A DNA stretch of 64,000 nt from Morinoia aosen (taxonomy: Eukaryota; Arthropoda; Malacostraca; Amphipoda; Talitridae): the NCBI GenBank assembly GCA_030386875.1, contig CM059567.1, positions 84,065,130 through 84,129,129 of the forward strand. The letters are read 5' to 3'. Both the position numbers and the translations under genes were made by a program. The notes below the pieces were generated by a model. It was given only the letters and a program-made list of their open reading frames with translations, made no database searches and was not told the DNA's origin. Shown piece after piece: positions 1 to 11,110 of this stretch (positions are counted from its first letter, which is position 1; each line of letters begins with the position of its first letter).

Positions 1-1784
1 TTTGAATTTTTAAAATCATTAGAATGGTGCATTCTCATCATAATTTGATGGTGGTCTGTCAGGTGCTGCTGAAAGGTTCTGCCAGTTTCGTAGCTTCGTA
101 ACAAGTGTTAATGAACTTGAAAAATGGACCATAGGAAATTAGGGGTGATCTCCGAAGGCTCTCGGAGGCTAAGGCTTCCGTAGAGTTTTGTCGCACAAAA
201 ATTGAATCTCAGTGTGTCAAGCAAATCATTTGGGCTTGTGACAATTGAACTATGCTAATCCAGCACGCGAGTAGCAATTATGTTTTATTGATAAATTGTA
301 CTCTCGTAGTGAGTATACGGAGACGAAGCTCTTTGCATCAGCCTACCCAAGCGCTAAAATTCGTAACATTTGAATTTCCTTTAACAGCGTGAGGGGCGTT
401 CATGTCAATGTGCAAGTATGGCTACTTGAGCGCGCAACATCTTTCAAAAACGACCGTAAATAAGTGACAATGTAAAAAAAAACATGTTCTGACTTCTACT
501 TTCATGCTCCCACAGTTATTGCTGTTTTTACACTTGTTATAACACAATTTTTGTGTCAAAATTTCGACCTGCTTCATCGGGTCATCTCATAATTTTGTTC
601 GATTTTAATTCTGTCAAAAATGTTACTTTTTTCTCTTGAATATATTTTGCGAAATAAGGGCATTTTTTATTAAAATTACGAATTTTGAGGTGTAAAATAG
701 TACGCATAAGGTGATGATGTGCATTCTATTTTATAATTGAATTAAATGTAATATATCGAGCAATCGAAAGATCGAGGTTTTTAATTAGTTGTGATTACCC
801 AAGATGCCTTTATTCATGGTGCGTCAAATAAGATAGGTTGAAAGAAAAGGTCAACTCTATTATTGAATGTTTCTCGTGGCCACGAACAAATTGTGTTTCC
901 ATGTAAAATACATTCAATAACTACATTGTATTTTGCAAAATGTAGTAATTGAAGCTTCTCGAACTATAGCCCTGCGCATGTTTCCTCCGGCACCACTTGA
1001 AAATTTTTTCACTGCACTTCTCCATGGACCATATGACTACTTAAGTTTAGTTGACTTTCGAAAATCTGAAAAAAAATTGAAACTGGTACATACATCATAA
1101 TTTTGTTTTTTGATATCTGAAACTGATCTATTTCAGTATTAAAGATTAGAAACCGTGCAAGTAATTGGAGGGAAATCGTGGAAAATACCCTGATGAATTT
1201 TTTTTCAATACAATGTTTATTTCATGAAAAGTTTTCCTTGTTGATACTTCAGATATTAGTGAAGGATTAATTTCATTTAATTTATCTTTAGCACTCATGC
1301 CCTACAGAAGTTGGGTTGCTTTGTTTAGCTTTTTGGTGGCCGAAATTGTTCAGTGTGTGCATAAATTACCAGTCCTTCAGGGTTATGCTTAGAGAAAATT
1401 CAATTTTCATTTATTTCTCGATTGAAAACTTGGAACTACGAGTTTTTTTTTTGTGTTGTTGGTACACACTATGTTCTTCAGTATTTTGCTGTGAAAACTT
1501 CTCTGATTTCCTCGCTTCATGTTCACGTAAATGATCTTCTCGCTCAGTAATTCGCTTGTTGCTTCGTGCAGTATTCGTTACGAAGGAGACATCGCATGCT
1601 TTTTTTCTGGCGATCGTACATAAAAGTTTTCCCGAGAGCCAATTATATAAACATTAAATATACGAACCCTCATTATACTGTTAGATTTTGTTTTAATGCT
1701 GCCATCTTTTTCAGTACGCATATTGAGTTGTCGTTATCTCAAATAAAAGAGTAATTGAAATTAACCAGTATTCTGTGTTTGCAG
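1..1784 (+). other. NOS1AP: Intron of NOS1AP-like gene (partial)
   Basis: AT-rich sequence ending in a splice acceptor (tgtgtttgcag, to 1784). The window opens inside this intron. The upstream exons, which should encode most of the PTB domain, are off the left edge. I see no convincing exon, repeat or transposon here; the open frames at 1316-1754 lack coding character. Confidence 0.6.
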
Positions 1785-1932
1785 AGCCAAGCGATGCGCA
1801 TCGTGCGCACCATCGGCCAGGCGTTCGAAGTGTGTCACAAGTACAGCGCTGTCAAGAACCCCTGTCCTCCCTCGCCATCCTCCTCACACTCCAACGAAGA
1901 CTCCGACGACTCCGCACATAAGCGAAAGAATG
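1785..1932 (+). CDS. NOS1AP: NOS1AP-like adaptor, exon encoding end of PTB domain
   Basis: This internal exon encodes 49 codons plus one base. It opens with SQAMRIVRTIGQAFEVCHK, which nearly matches the last helix of the phosphotyrosine-binding domain of vertebrate NOS1AP/CAPON. A Ser/Pro/Asp-rich linker ending in KRKN follows, as in the family. The acceptor is tttgcag and the donor G|gtaagt is strong. The exon ends in phase 1 and joins the phase of the exon at 5523. NOS1AP is a cytoplasmic adaptor that, in vertebrates, links neuronal nitric oxide synthase to partners and to Scribble-type polarity complexes. The PTB domain binds partner peptides. The start codon and most of the PTB lie off the left edge. 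The assignment rests on protein similarity and on four further exons in consistent phase. Confidence 0.9.
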
Positions 1933-4900
1933 GTAAGTGAGATGTTCATTCTATTCTGACAAGCTTTTACTTTTTGCGTGTAGAAAAGTAAGTAGGTATA
2001 TCATTGATGTATTCGGAGGTAATTTTATGTGGAATTCAGTGCGCAGTTTTTTAAATTGACAAGTAACTCATGAATTTCTCACGAGTTCTCATGAGTCATG
2101 TACTCGAGAAAGTTACTAAACATGAGTTTTAGCTCCCTTTGCTCTTATTTTATTGTTGCGAAAAACAACGCTTCAGGTCAAATTTTATATGGTGTATGAG
2201 GTTCATTTGTTAGACTTTCATCTCTAAGAACTGCTCGCCTCGATGTGTACGGCAATGTTTCCACCATATTTATTTCATTAAATTCAACGAATTATTAGGT
2301 CTGATATGAAATGTAATCATTACTACTGATATGTTTCGTGAGCTGTTGCGTACAGCTCTCTAGTGTCCATATCTAAAGGCAAGAATTGATTAGTTTTTAA
2401 TATTTGTTTTTGTTTGTGTTATTATTTTATTGTCATCCAGTTCGATTGCATCATAAATAGGCCCTGTAAATGCCATTGGTCTCAAAAATATAAAAATTTT
2501 ACGTCTCACTGCAGGATATTATTGAGCAAGTCTCTGTATTAGCAAAAACAACAAGCACGACTTCGAGCTAGCATACGAGTAACAAGCGAACCTAGCTCCG
2601 CACTTGCTGAAAAATTACACCACGAAAATAATACCTGGCAATGCTGTACTACATGCAAGTCAAAGACAATGTTAGAATTCAGGGAAAGGAATAGATGAAA
2701 ACTTGGACTCAGAGCAAGCACTAAGAACGCTCAGTCAACACTACATTGTAGGTCTGTTAGTTCAACTGTGACATGAACTTGTAGACTTATCTTAGCCTCA
2801 GGCTTCATAACCTTCGTACGACCAGCTTGTAAAATTTGGCTGTTGCGTAAAATATTTCTCCTGCTATGTAATGATGTCGGCTTAAACTTTCGAATTTGGA
2901 GAATCAGAGTGCTGAAGGATGAAAACTCAAGTAAGTTAGACTCGCAGTCTACCCTATTTATTTTTTAAATGAAATGCTCTTGCTCGCTTTAGGGTTTTCT
3001 AAGCAGCTGTAATTTATGTATACATTGTTTACTTAGTGATCATATGTTTAATCTTTGACATTTAAATGCACGGTCATGCAGTTTTCACTCCTCGACTCTA
3101 CATAGTCGATATTCCAAACAACTAATGCTCATCATTATCCGAATTAATATTTCGAGGGCATTCCCTTGCTGATCTGTGATGATAGTAGAATTAAACAATC
3201 TAATTAAAGGTTTTTAGCCATATTTTGCTGATATTTTCTCATTTCGATTTACTTCATGAATTTGACGTGATCTGATTTGAGATGGAAATCTATTAGCCAA
3301 TTTTAGCTGAACTAAGTTCATGAATGCAGTTGAGATTACTCATGTGATACGACTGTTGCTAATCCTGGCCTTGTAGTTTTTCATTCATGCTTCTTTACTC
3401 ATGTTGTACTTGAGCGTGTGTGTGCCTGTTCACAATTCAAATTAGAGAATCAAATTACCTGTAATCATTGCTTCAGCTTCGTAGCAATGTTTATTTGATA
3501 TATTTCATTGAAATAATGACAAGTTTTATTTGATAAATGGATCTGTTAGTACATGTAGTGATAAAATTTGGATTTGCACAATACATATCAAAACAACTGC
3601 GAACTCGAGGTATTTTCTGAGAAAGCACTGACTGAAGGATCTGCGGCTGTCATCACATTTTATCGCTACCGTAACAAAACGTCCGGCGTCTTTCATTTTG
3701 CCCTGAACTCACTCGCGGTCGCTTGGCGCCACTGCAACAATGAACGCTTCCGGGTATATTTCATTTCTGAACGACCCATTTCATGAAGCTTATTTGAGTC
3801 TGCAATTAACTAAGAAATGACAGTTCAGAGACAAGTCTCTTCTCGTTTGTAAACGACGCAAGCAATAAAAATCATTAAGCTCTTTGAGGCTAAGCACAGA
3901 ATGGCGCTCCGACCGTGAAGCAGCTGCTTCTCTAGCACAATAAAGAGACATTACCTGCCCTAGCTTACGTCGATAAAAAAGTGATACTGTGTTGAAACTC
4001 TTTTGTTGTTTTTTATTGCCTTTCGCGTCCATGTGAGACAGTGAATTCGCAGAACTTTGAGGGTAGCATAAAAAAATCAGTGAACCCATGTTTGATGCTA
4101 TAAGTGTTAGGCATCGCTTTATAACGTCCATGTCCATTGTGTCGATTTTACCGGTTGTTAAACGACCACGCATGATGTTTCTATATTGTTGCCTCACAAT
4201 ATAATTGTTTGTTGCCTGACAATATAATTGTTGCCTCACAATATAATTTATGTCTCACATGCCGTGAAGATATTACCAAGGTACCAGGTTAACTACATCA
4301 CATGAAGCCAATTCGGCGTCGTCCGATGCTACCCTCTACCGTATGCCACCATGAAAGTACTGTTTTGGCTCATTTAGTAAAAGGTCAAAAATAGCATCTG
4401 AAGACAAAACTTAAACCCATCTGTGTCGGTTGCACATGAACATTTCCATTGATGAAGATTTCTTCAGAGAAGATTGCATCAAGTTTTACCTCTGGCTATT
4501 TTTAATTAGTGCTGCCTTTTCGACGTAATGACACTTAATTAGTCGTATAAATCTGGATCAACGTAATTCCTTACTCGTTCTTAATGTCGAGTCGATGTAT
4601 TCAAAATACTTTTATAGTATTTACCGATTTAATGTCAAAACAGTCTAACACCCAAAGGTTTTTGTTTTGAATCCTAGTTTAAAATGTTTTTTCAACGATT
4701 GTTTTCTGTTAGCAAATTTCTTTCTTGCACATTTACTAAAGCCTATAAAAACTCAAGAAGCATTGACCCAGAGCGGTTCGACATCGGTACGCTCAACTAA
4801 ACAAAGCTTCAAACGTGAACTGAAGGGCAAGAACTGTATCATTATCTTTACTATTGTCAATACAAGAGACCCGTAGATTACACCCTTTTGAGCTCGATGA

Positions 4901-5522
4901 GTCTAAAATAATTGTGTATCTGTACGGATTATGGTGCGCCACCAGCATTACATGCGGTAATTTTTATTTTCTCTCATCATAGTGAATGTGATTTATTTTA
5001 CTGACTCTTTTCTGTAAGAATTTACTTCATGGAATTGGTCTGGCTAGATTTGAGATGGAAAATTTCTGGCCAATTACTGCTGTTCAAAGCTCTCACATGT
5101 AGTCTGTATTATTCATGGGAGTTGACTGCTGTAAATCCTAGTTTGTCTTTTGGAACAATTTCTTACTTGTCTGTGCTTTAGAAATACGAACTAAAATAAA
5201 AGTTAATTGAAATGATGACACTTAGATGCCTACATGTCTAATGACTAAATCTTTAGCCTGAAGACCCTTCGTTTTTGCTATACGTTTTGAGGCCACAAGA
5301 TTGAATGCAGCAAATGTGCTCTAAAAAAAGTAGGTTATGTGATTTGTTAGCGAAAATGTGTATCAGATTTGTATATGTAATCATTTTGCATCTTGAGATC
5401 ATCGTCTGATAGATTAATGTTACTAGAATCGGCGCAAAAAAGGTCGCTTCTAGGCATTCACCACTTCGCGAACATTTTGGGGCGTGAGATGTTTTATATT
5501 ATTCCTGAAATTTATTTTCCAG
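1933..5522 (+). other. NOS1AP: NOS1AP-like intron
   Basis: A 3.6-kb intron bounded by gtaagt and ttttccag. Apart from a small tandem repeat near 4.2 kb it holds nothing I can identify. The 149-codon frame on the minus strand (3790-4239) runs through that repeat and looks like a chance frame. Confidence 0.7.
4185..4245. repeat. Short tandem repeat, about 3 units of 20-24 bp
   Basis: The motif TTGCCTCACAATATAATTG occurs about three times in succession, with one C/G change and small indels between units. It lies inside a NOS1AP intron and has no coding potential. Confidence 0.7.
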
Positions 5523-5653
5523 ACATTCAAGACCAGGAGAGCGGACAGCTGATGCTCACTCCTGACGACCCGTGTAATACAAGCATCGCGTCCACCACCA
5601 GAGCCGGTGACCCGGACCTGCTCACCTCCTCTCCCACTCATGTGAAGCGACAG
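5523..5653 (+). CDS. NOS1AP: NOS1AP-like adaptor, acidic/Ser-Thr linker exon
   Basis: This exon is 131 nt and completes the phase-1 codon of the previous exon (G|AC = Asp). It encodes DIQDQESGQLMLTPDDP followed by a Ser/Thr-rich stretch ending THVKRQ, with no stop codon. The acceptor is ttattttccag and the donor CAG|gtaagc; it ends in phase 0. The peptide has no catalytic motif. By position it is the low-complexity linker that separates the PTB domain from the coiled coil in NOS1AP proteins. Base composition is clearly more GC-rich than the flanking introns, as for the other exons. Assignment rests on splice signals, phase and context, since this linker is poorly conserved in the family. Confidence 0.8.
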
Positions 5654-7640
5654 GTAAGCGACGTCCGATGTCGGCTACTCAGTCTCAGCTACAGGGCTGC
5701 TGTCAGGACTGGTTTTATGAGCAATCTCTCACCATACGAGAAAGAAACGGATTAAATTACTTTCTTATCTCCAGACGTAGTCTTGTTCACGTCCTGTGCT
5801 TACGTTGCAATTGCGTCGGTGTTCGGGTCGGTTTGAGCGTTCTTGCAAAAAGTGTGAAAAATTTGCATGAGGAAAATATCTGATAGTTAGGTCAACGTTT
5901 TCCCTGAGATCATTTGAGTGTAGGTTAATGTCAAATCGGAGATTGATCGTGGGTAGAGTAATCTTGATTTTCTAATTCCGGTCGTGCGGAGAAAATTGCG
6001 TTCTAGGATTGCTGACCGAAATGCATGGATGGATCGGTCAGTCGTCTAGTTTTATTAGTTTTTAGTGGGTCGAGCTCTTCTGTTTGTGTTGGTGTGCGTG
6101 CGTTTCGTGTTACTGAATCGTTCATTGATGAAGTGAGTTGTCGCCCGAAGATCAATTGAGATCTGTTTGGGGTGTTTCTATTCTGATGAGCCCTTGGAAT
6201 GTGGTTGGCCGTGTAGACACAGAATCTATTAATTTCTTGCGAAGCTGACGAAAGTAGCTGAATCCCTTGCAGTTTGTTATGTTGTTTCGCACTGAAAACT
6301 TAATCTGCCTGATTAATGTTTTCTAGCGGAATTATTTCAATATTTCCATTTGTCATATGTAATGCAGCGTTCTGATTAACTTGCAGTTGCTTCTTCTTCT
6401 GAATAGTGATGATACTCGGTACCCGTGCTGGACTTACGTAGTCCTGTGTGGAGTCATGTACTTCTATGCTTGTTATCCAACGATAATTATTCTCCGTTGT
6501 TCTGAAATGGTATTTTTAGCGTGTTTATTCCAGCCCTATAGTATAAGAAGTTTATATCTTGAAGTCTGGCCCAAAGCACATGGAGCGTTGTGTGTAGTGT
6601 CTGGCGGTTGTCGCATGTTTCAAGTTCACCTGATTGCTTTGGTTTATGCTCCTGTGTGATATTTTTCCGGATAGTGCCTTGAAATTTCGTAGAGGCCGTT
6701 GCATTTTTTGAGTTTCTCGTGTACTAGTTCATTTTCCATCTTAATAATTTTGGGTTGAACTTTGGTTTAGTACAAGTTCACGTTAGAGTTACTTACTTAT
6801 TGAGCTGATTAGAGGGGGTGAATTCTTGTTCATTTGTCGAAAGGGAGGTAAGATATAATGCTCATTATTATGCATATGAAAGGTTATATCCAAATGCATT
6901 CATTTAAAGATATTGCTTGATCACGTAAAAGTGTAACTTAGAAAGTTTTCTCTGTCAAGCGCCATCTGTTGAATAAATTGGCGCTTACGTAATAGTTCGT
7001 GTCGCAAATGTTACGTGTGGCTAAAAAAGTGACATCTCGCAATTTTACCGCACTCACTCATGTTATCAGCCGTACCTGCTCCAGGAGACTATAAAGAATT
7101 ATAATTCTCATTATGTATTAAAAATTTTCATGGTAAACCATGCCATACCGTGGAAAATCATGCCTTGATACACCATTTTAGAGACATAAGTATCACACGT
7201 CTCAGCGTATCACACTATACCATGAAATGGGTTAGAGACACAGCTCTCTCACAGCACGAAGTTGTGCAATCTGTCAAGTAATTCGAATATCTGGTCCCGC
7301 CTCGGGAGCTACTATGATTAAGTCAGTGGTTGGTATATTTGTGACCTATGATTCAATTGCGCTGCTGAATTGACTTCTTATTTTGCTGCAGACCAAAATC
7401 GATTTATTCGTTTGTCATGGTTAGAATGTTAGCAATTTCTCCAGTGCCAGAATATTGATGGTTGTGTAAGCATGTAGCTTTTCAATGGTAGAATGGTAAC
7501 AGTTGTTATATTGGTGCCATTTATTGCATCAGCGTTAGGGATGGTAACAGTTGTTGCATCCACTTGAGGTCTTAGTTGTAGCTTCAGCGCAATGAGCTCT
7601 GCAGATATAGCGTCAGTAATCGGTCTCCCATTGCGTGCAG
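5654..7640 (+). other. NOS1AP: NOS1AP-like intron
   Basis: A 2-kb intron from gtaagc to ttgcgtgcag. A short imperfect direct repeat (tggtaacagttgttatat and tggtaacagttgttgcat, near 7494 and 7543) is the only structure noted. No exon or transposon is recognisable. Confidence 0.7.
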
Positions 7641-7829
7641 ACGAGCAAAACAAGCACGAGCTGCGCAGACTCCGGCAGATCAGACGCACCACTAGCGCTG
7701 CACCACGAGCTGCAGCTGGTGCGTGAGCAGCTGGAGCAGCAGCAGCAGCAGACGCAGGCGGCGGTGGCGCAGGTGCACCTGCTCAGGGACCAGCTCGCTG
7801 CTGAGACCGCTGCCAGGCTCGAGGCGCAG
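7641..7829 (+). CDS. NOS1AP: NOS1AP-like adaptor, coiled-coil exon 1
   Basis: This 189-nt exon in phase 0 encodes 63 residues. The second half contains [19 protein letters not shown] and then TAARLEAQ, which is almost identical to the diagnostic coiled coil of vertebrate NOS1AP, preceded by a run of five glutamines as in that protein. The segment [14 protein letters not shown] corresponds to the family's helix leading into the coil. The acceptor is gcgtgcag and the donor CAG|gtttgt is somewhat weak. The coiled coil is thought to mediate self-association and partner binding. This exon and the next are the strongest evidence for the gene call. Confidence 0.95.
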
Positions 7830-8314
7830 GTTTGTACCTAGTTCTTCCCTTTCCTATGTTTATTCGCTTTTCCTTCTTGTCTCTAGTTTTTAAACCTTTT
7901 AGTTGTCTCTTATTTGTCTTATTTGCATTATCTCGTAGAAACTTCATAAGCCTAGTTTCTTATACAGTAGGATCATGATGTGGAATTGCGGGATAAGTCA
8001 CGTGTTGCGGTGCATAATGGGAGTTGTTTGACTTGTTTTCAACTATCCACAACGTTGAGGAAAAATGCCTTTGTGCTGACCAATATTCTTATCATTATTG
8101 AGTTTTTTTACTTGGATTATTGAGTGACATGCAGTGAGTAAGACAAACTCTCGTACCTGAAGAGAAACTCGACAACATGGTTTAGAGTGCACGCTTGTGT
8201 GTGTGTGTGTGACCGAGCTAAGGTGTGGCGACTGCGGAGATCGTGTGGTTGAAGGGTGCACAAGTTTGTGGTGGTGGTAGAGACTGAGGACATAACGGCT
8301 GTGTGTCGACACAG
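7830..8314 (+). other. NOS1AP: NOS1AP-like intron with a TG run
   Basis: A 485-bp intron from gtttgt to gtcgacacag. It includes a short (TG)n microsatellite around 8194-8211. Nothing else was seen. Confidence 0.7.
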
Positions 8315-8473
8315 GCCCGCACTCACCAGCTGCTCGTGCACAACAAGGACCTGCTGGAGCACATCCAGGCGCTCGTGCTGCAGATCAGGGAGCTCGAGAT
8401 GACGGCAACTCCGGTCGTCCCCCTGCCGCCGTCCATCCCTCCGCCCCCAGACACAGCCGCTCCTTCCTTGCAG
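8315..8473 (+). CDS. NOS1AP: NOS1AP-like adaptor, coiled-coil exon 2 and proline stretch
   Basis: This 159-nt exon in phase 0 encodes 53 residues. ARTHQLLVHNKDLLEHIQ followed by ALVLQIRELEM continues the NOS1AP coiled coil; the vertebrate protein has a very similar ARVHQLLLQNKDMLQHI segment at the same place. It ends in a proline-rich stretch (PLPPSIPPPPDTAAPSLQ), a possible SH3 or EVH1 ligand by composition, which is inference only. The acceptor is cgacacag and the donor CAG|gtcaga. The next exon in the main transcript is inferred to be at 9991; an alternative short last exon may lie at 8984. Confidence 0.95.
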
Positions 8474-9990
8474 GTCAGACGCGGGATTTGACTGAAATCA
8501 AAGAGTCGAACCAAAAAAGTCGAAGTATAAAACGCAGTGTGTGAATTATTATTAGGATTCATTAAATGCTGAAGCTTGTAAGGGTAACTAAACCATTCCT
8601 TAACACCAGTACCGACGTTCAATTTGTTTACTTACACTCTTTTTGATTTGGTCTCAAGACACCGAAAATATCAAGTATGATAAGCCAAAAACATCAAGCC
8701 TTGATTTGTCGTAGTGTTAACTAGCGAGATGTTCGTCAGCGTTGACGTCTCACTTGTGCTGTACATTGAAGGTCGTCTTTTTTTGTCTACTAGTATTTTG
8801 TACTATAGGCAGTATTCCGTAGCACGGCCGGTATTGACTTATATTTAATACCTCGTAGAAACTAGGTGCACCAGATTTTGGTTGTTCTCAGGTGTTAGTA
8901 GTTCTGAGATTTACGCTCACTCTCTTATACTTCGCCGTACTTGTGTTCTGTGACTAACAGTGTGACGTTTGTTTTTGTTGCAGAACATGGATAACCAGTA
9001 ACGTAGCGTTGGTTGCAGAAACGCGGAGCTTTGGTGTGTCACTAACTTGGTGTGCATCCCCCGGGGACTGTGCGCTCCCGCTCCTGTGTTGCTGTTAGCG
9101 CTGCGCCCTTGGCCCAAATCTGCACTCTATCACTTAGACTATCACTGGCACTGTTTTAAGTTAGACCTAAACTATGTGTGATTTTACTAATAAATCAGTA
9201 GTAATTTATTTTATGGCATTTCGAACTTAGATGGCCATTTCACAGAAATGTGTTAGGGTTTGCTCGTGAGTTTGACCGTACGTAAGTGGAACATGTGACC
9301 CCGTGTAGTGTGTCCGCTGCGCTGCTGCAGACCGCTGCCACTCCCTCGCTGCTGGGCTCCTGTTTGCTGCTCGTCATGTCTGCGTACGTGAACCTTCTTT
9401 ATCCAAATTCCTCCTATGTGTTAGTACAATTTCCCTCTTAAATCCTGTGCTGAGCTTTGACATAGTGTCATTTCAACTTCAATGCTTTGTTGGGGGTTCA
9501 GTTTTGCGCAGTCTTCAATTTGTGATTATTTTCCTTTGATAACTGGCCTAGTTATGAACGCTCATTTGTCTCAAATTTTCTTGCAGTAACATTTCGTCGT
9601 CCGAATAGTTTTGAAGGTCTACTTCTAGAAACAGCTCGAATATCATTCATTAGATGTCGAAAGTGTTCTTTCAAAGTTCACTGACCCTTGACGGGCTGAT
9701 TCTTTCTCAGTCTTGTTGTCGATGACGACAACCTGATGCCAGTACCAGGTTAATAACAACAATGGTAATATCGATGAGAAAAATTATTCAGGTAGTAAAG
9801 ACTTGAAATATTGAGTGTTCCTTAAGTTTCACTTCAATTTCATTATTTTTGCCGTCGCCTGTAGAGTAACAAAAAAAAACTGCGTTTTTCTGTAGAAATT
9901 ATCATTATCGTTGCCTGTGAAACACTATAATTTCAATAAAATCCTCTTCCTCGTGCAGTAGTCTGTTTCAATTCGATCATTTCATTGCAG
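8474..9990 (+). other. NOS1AP: NOS1AP-like intron before the terminal exon
   Basis: A 1.5-kb intron that also contains the candidate alternative terminal exon at 8984 and its poly(A) signal. A GC-richer patch at 9300-9390 sits after a possible acceptor (gctgctgcag, to 9330) and is open for about 35 codons. It resembles nothing I recognise and I do not call it an exon. Confidence 0.5.
8984..9194 (+). CDS. NOS1AP: Possible alternative short last exon of NOS1AP-like gene
   Basis: After a strong acceptor (gtttttgttgcag, to 8983) the phase-0 frame reads N-M-D-N-Q and stops at TAA 8999-9001. An AATAAA signal follows at 9189-9194. Splicing 8473 to 8984 would give a protein ending just after the proline stretch, lacking the 177-residue Q-rich tail. 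The acceptor, phase and poly(A) signal are seen; use of the exon is inference. It could equally be a decoy acceptor within an intron. Confidence 0.35.
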
Positions 9991-10524
9991 AATTCTCCGA
10001 GGCTTCACCATCAGCTCCAGCAGCAGCTACACCACTACCAGTTACAACAACAGTTGCAACACCATCAGCTTCAACAGCAACAAATCGAACAGCAGTTGCA
10101 GCAGAGTCAGCAGCAGCAGCAACTGGAACACCTGCAAAGAAACAGCAACAGCAGCAGCGAACAGTCATCGCGCGAGAGCGTGACTGCCTGTATAGCCAAT
10201 TTGTTCCCTCAGGACACCCATTCGCCCTCTCACATGTCCAAGCAACATTCCTCTTCAACGACAGTGTTTTTCCCTGGTGACCCTCAGGCTTACCCTCGGT
10301 TGCCCCTTGTGCCAGAGAACGCTGCCCTGCCTTCCCTTATCCCGCCGTCCTGCTTCAATCTTGGCCCCGCGGGGATGCCGACGCTTGGCAGCTCTGCCCC
10401 GCCCCTCGGGCTGAGCTCCATCAACCCTGGCCCCATCACTCGCGCAGCGTCCGAGAAAGTGCCCCGACAAAACACGCTGGCTCAACTGCAGCGCATGGCC
10501 TGGGGTCGCCATACGACCAAGTAG
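9991..10524 (+). CDS. NOS1AP: NOS1AP-like adaptor, terminal Q-rich exon
   Basis: This terminal exon in phase 0 encodes 177 residues and ends at TAG 10522-10524. The first ~50 residues are an imperfect Q/H/L repeat (QLQQQLHHYQLQQQLQHH and similar), then a Ser-rich segment, then a Pro/Gly/Ala-rich stretch and a basic end (QLQRMAWGRHTTK). The acceptor is tttcattgcag. The frame agrees with the exon ending at 8473. The tail differs from vertebrate NOS1AP, which ends in an acidic, hydrophobic PDZ-type ligand; no such ligand is visible here. The Q-rich part is coded mainly by CAG/CAA and CAC/CAT and is likely length-polymorphic. Coding status is supported by high GC content relative to neighbours and absence of stops over 534 nt. 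Confidence 0.8.
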   Translation, partial: NSPRLHHQLQQQLHHYQLQQQLQHHQLQQQQIEQQLQQSQQQQQLEHLQRNSNSSSEQSSRESVTACIANLFPQDTHSPSHMSKQHSSSTTVFFPGDPQAYPRLPLVPENAALPSLIPPSCFNLGPAGMPTLGSSAPPLGLSSINPGPITRAASEKVPRQNTLAQLQRMAWGRHTTK

Positions 10525-11110
10525 TCAATTCCTTAACCCAAGAAATATACTTACTGTCACGCTCCTTCTGTTGCGCTTTTGATGGCTGTAAATTCTTGCT
10601 CTCTCTCTTACTCCAGAGCTTATATACTCGTATTACGTTTCATCGTGTCTCTGGTACTCGTTCATTTGGCCCAACGTAGGCTGGCTGTGATGCTCGTTAC
10701 TGTGCAATTCAGTCCTTTTCTTTCCTTCTGAATTCATCTATTTATTGCCCCGTGTACCTACTCTTAATTAGCGTTTTACTCGACTATGATGCTCTTATGT
10801 GTTCTTTATTGTACACAGATTATTTGTGTTTTTGTTTGACGATGACTCCTGGATAAATTAAAGGTTAAATGTAGTCGTCGTTTAAGCTTCTTAGACTCCA
10901 ATATCTGTGTTTGATCTGATTTGTTACGCGAAGTGCGATAGTTATAACAGATAGATCCTTTAGATCCGTCCAATAGCGTTTTCTGCTCATGCGCTTCTCG
11001 TCTACTTTGTATTGATCGTCTTTACTTGGTTGTGAGTCTCCTCAGCTCTCGTGGGGTTTGTTTGTTTGTTAAGTGTCCAGAAGACCAATAAATCCCATCG
11101 ACTGACAGAG
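10525..11110 (+). promoter_or_regulatory. NOS1AP: 3' UTR and poly(A) signal of NOS1AP-like gene
   Basis: No AATAAA is seen between the stop codon and 11087-11092, where AATAAA appears. A transcript end about 15-25 nt downstream would give a 3' UTR of about 590 nt. The signal is seen; the cleavage site is inferred. Confidence 0.5.

Noticed and set aside
3790-4239. 149-codon frame on the minus strand in a NOS1AP intron
   Set aside because: Begins in a short tandem repeat and has no recognisable domain or homologue; likely chance.
9331-9440. Possible extra NOS1AP exon after gctgctgcag
   Set aside because: Open for about 35 codons but no good donor and no resemblance to the family.
10255-10512. 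Minus-strand frames opposite the last NOS1AP exon
   Set aside because: Shadows of the GC-rich coding exon on the other strand.
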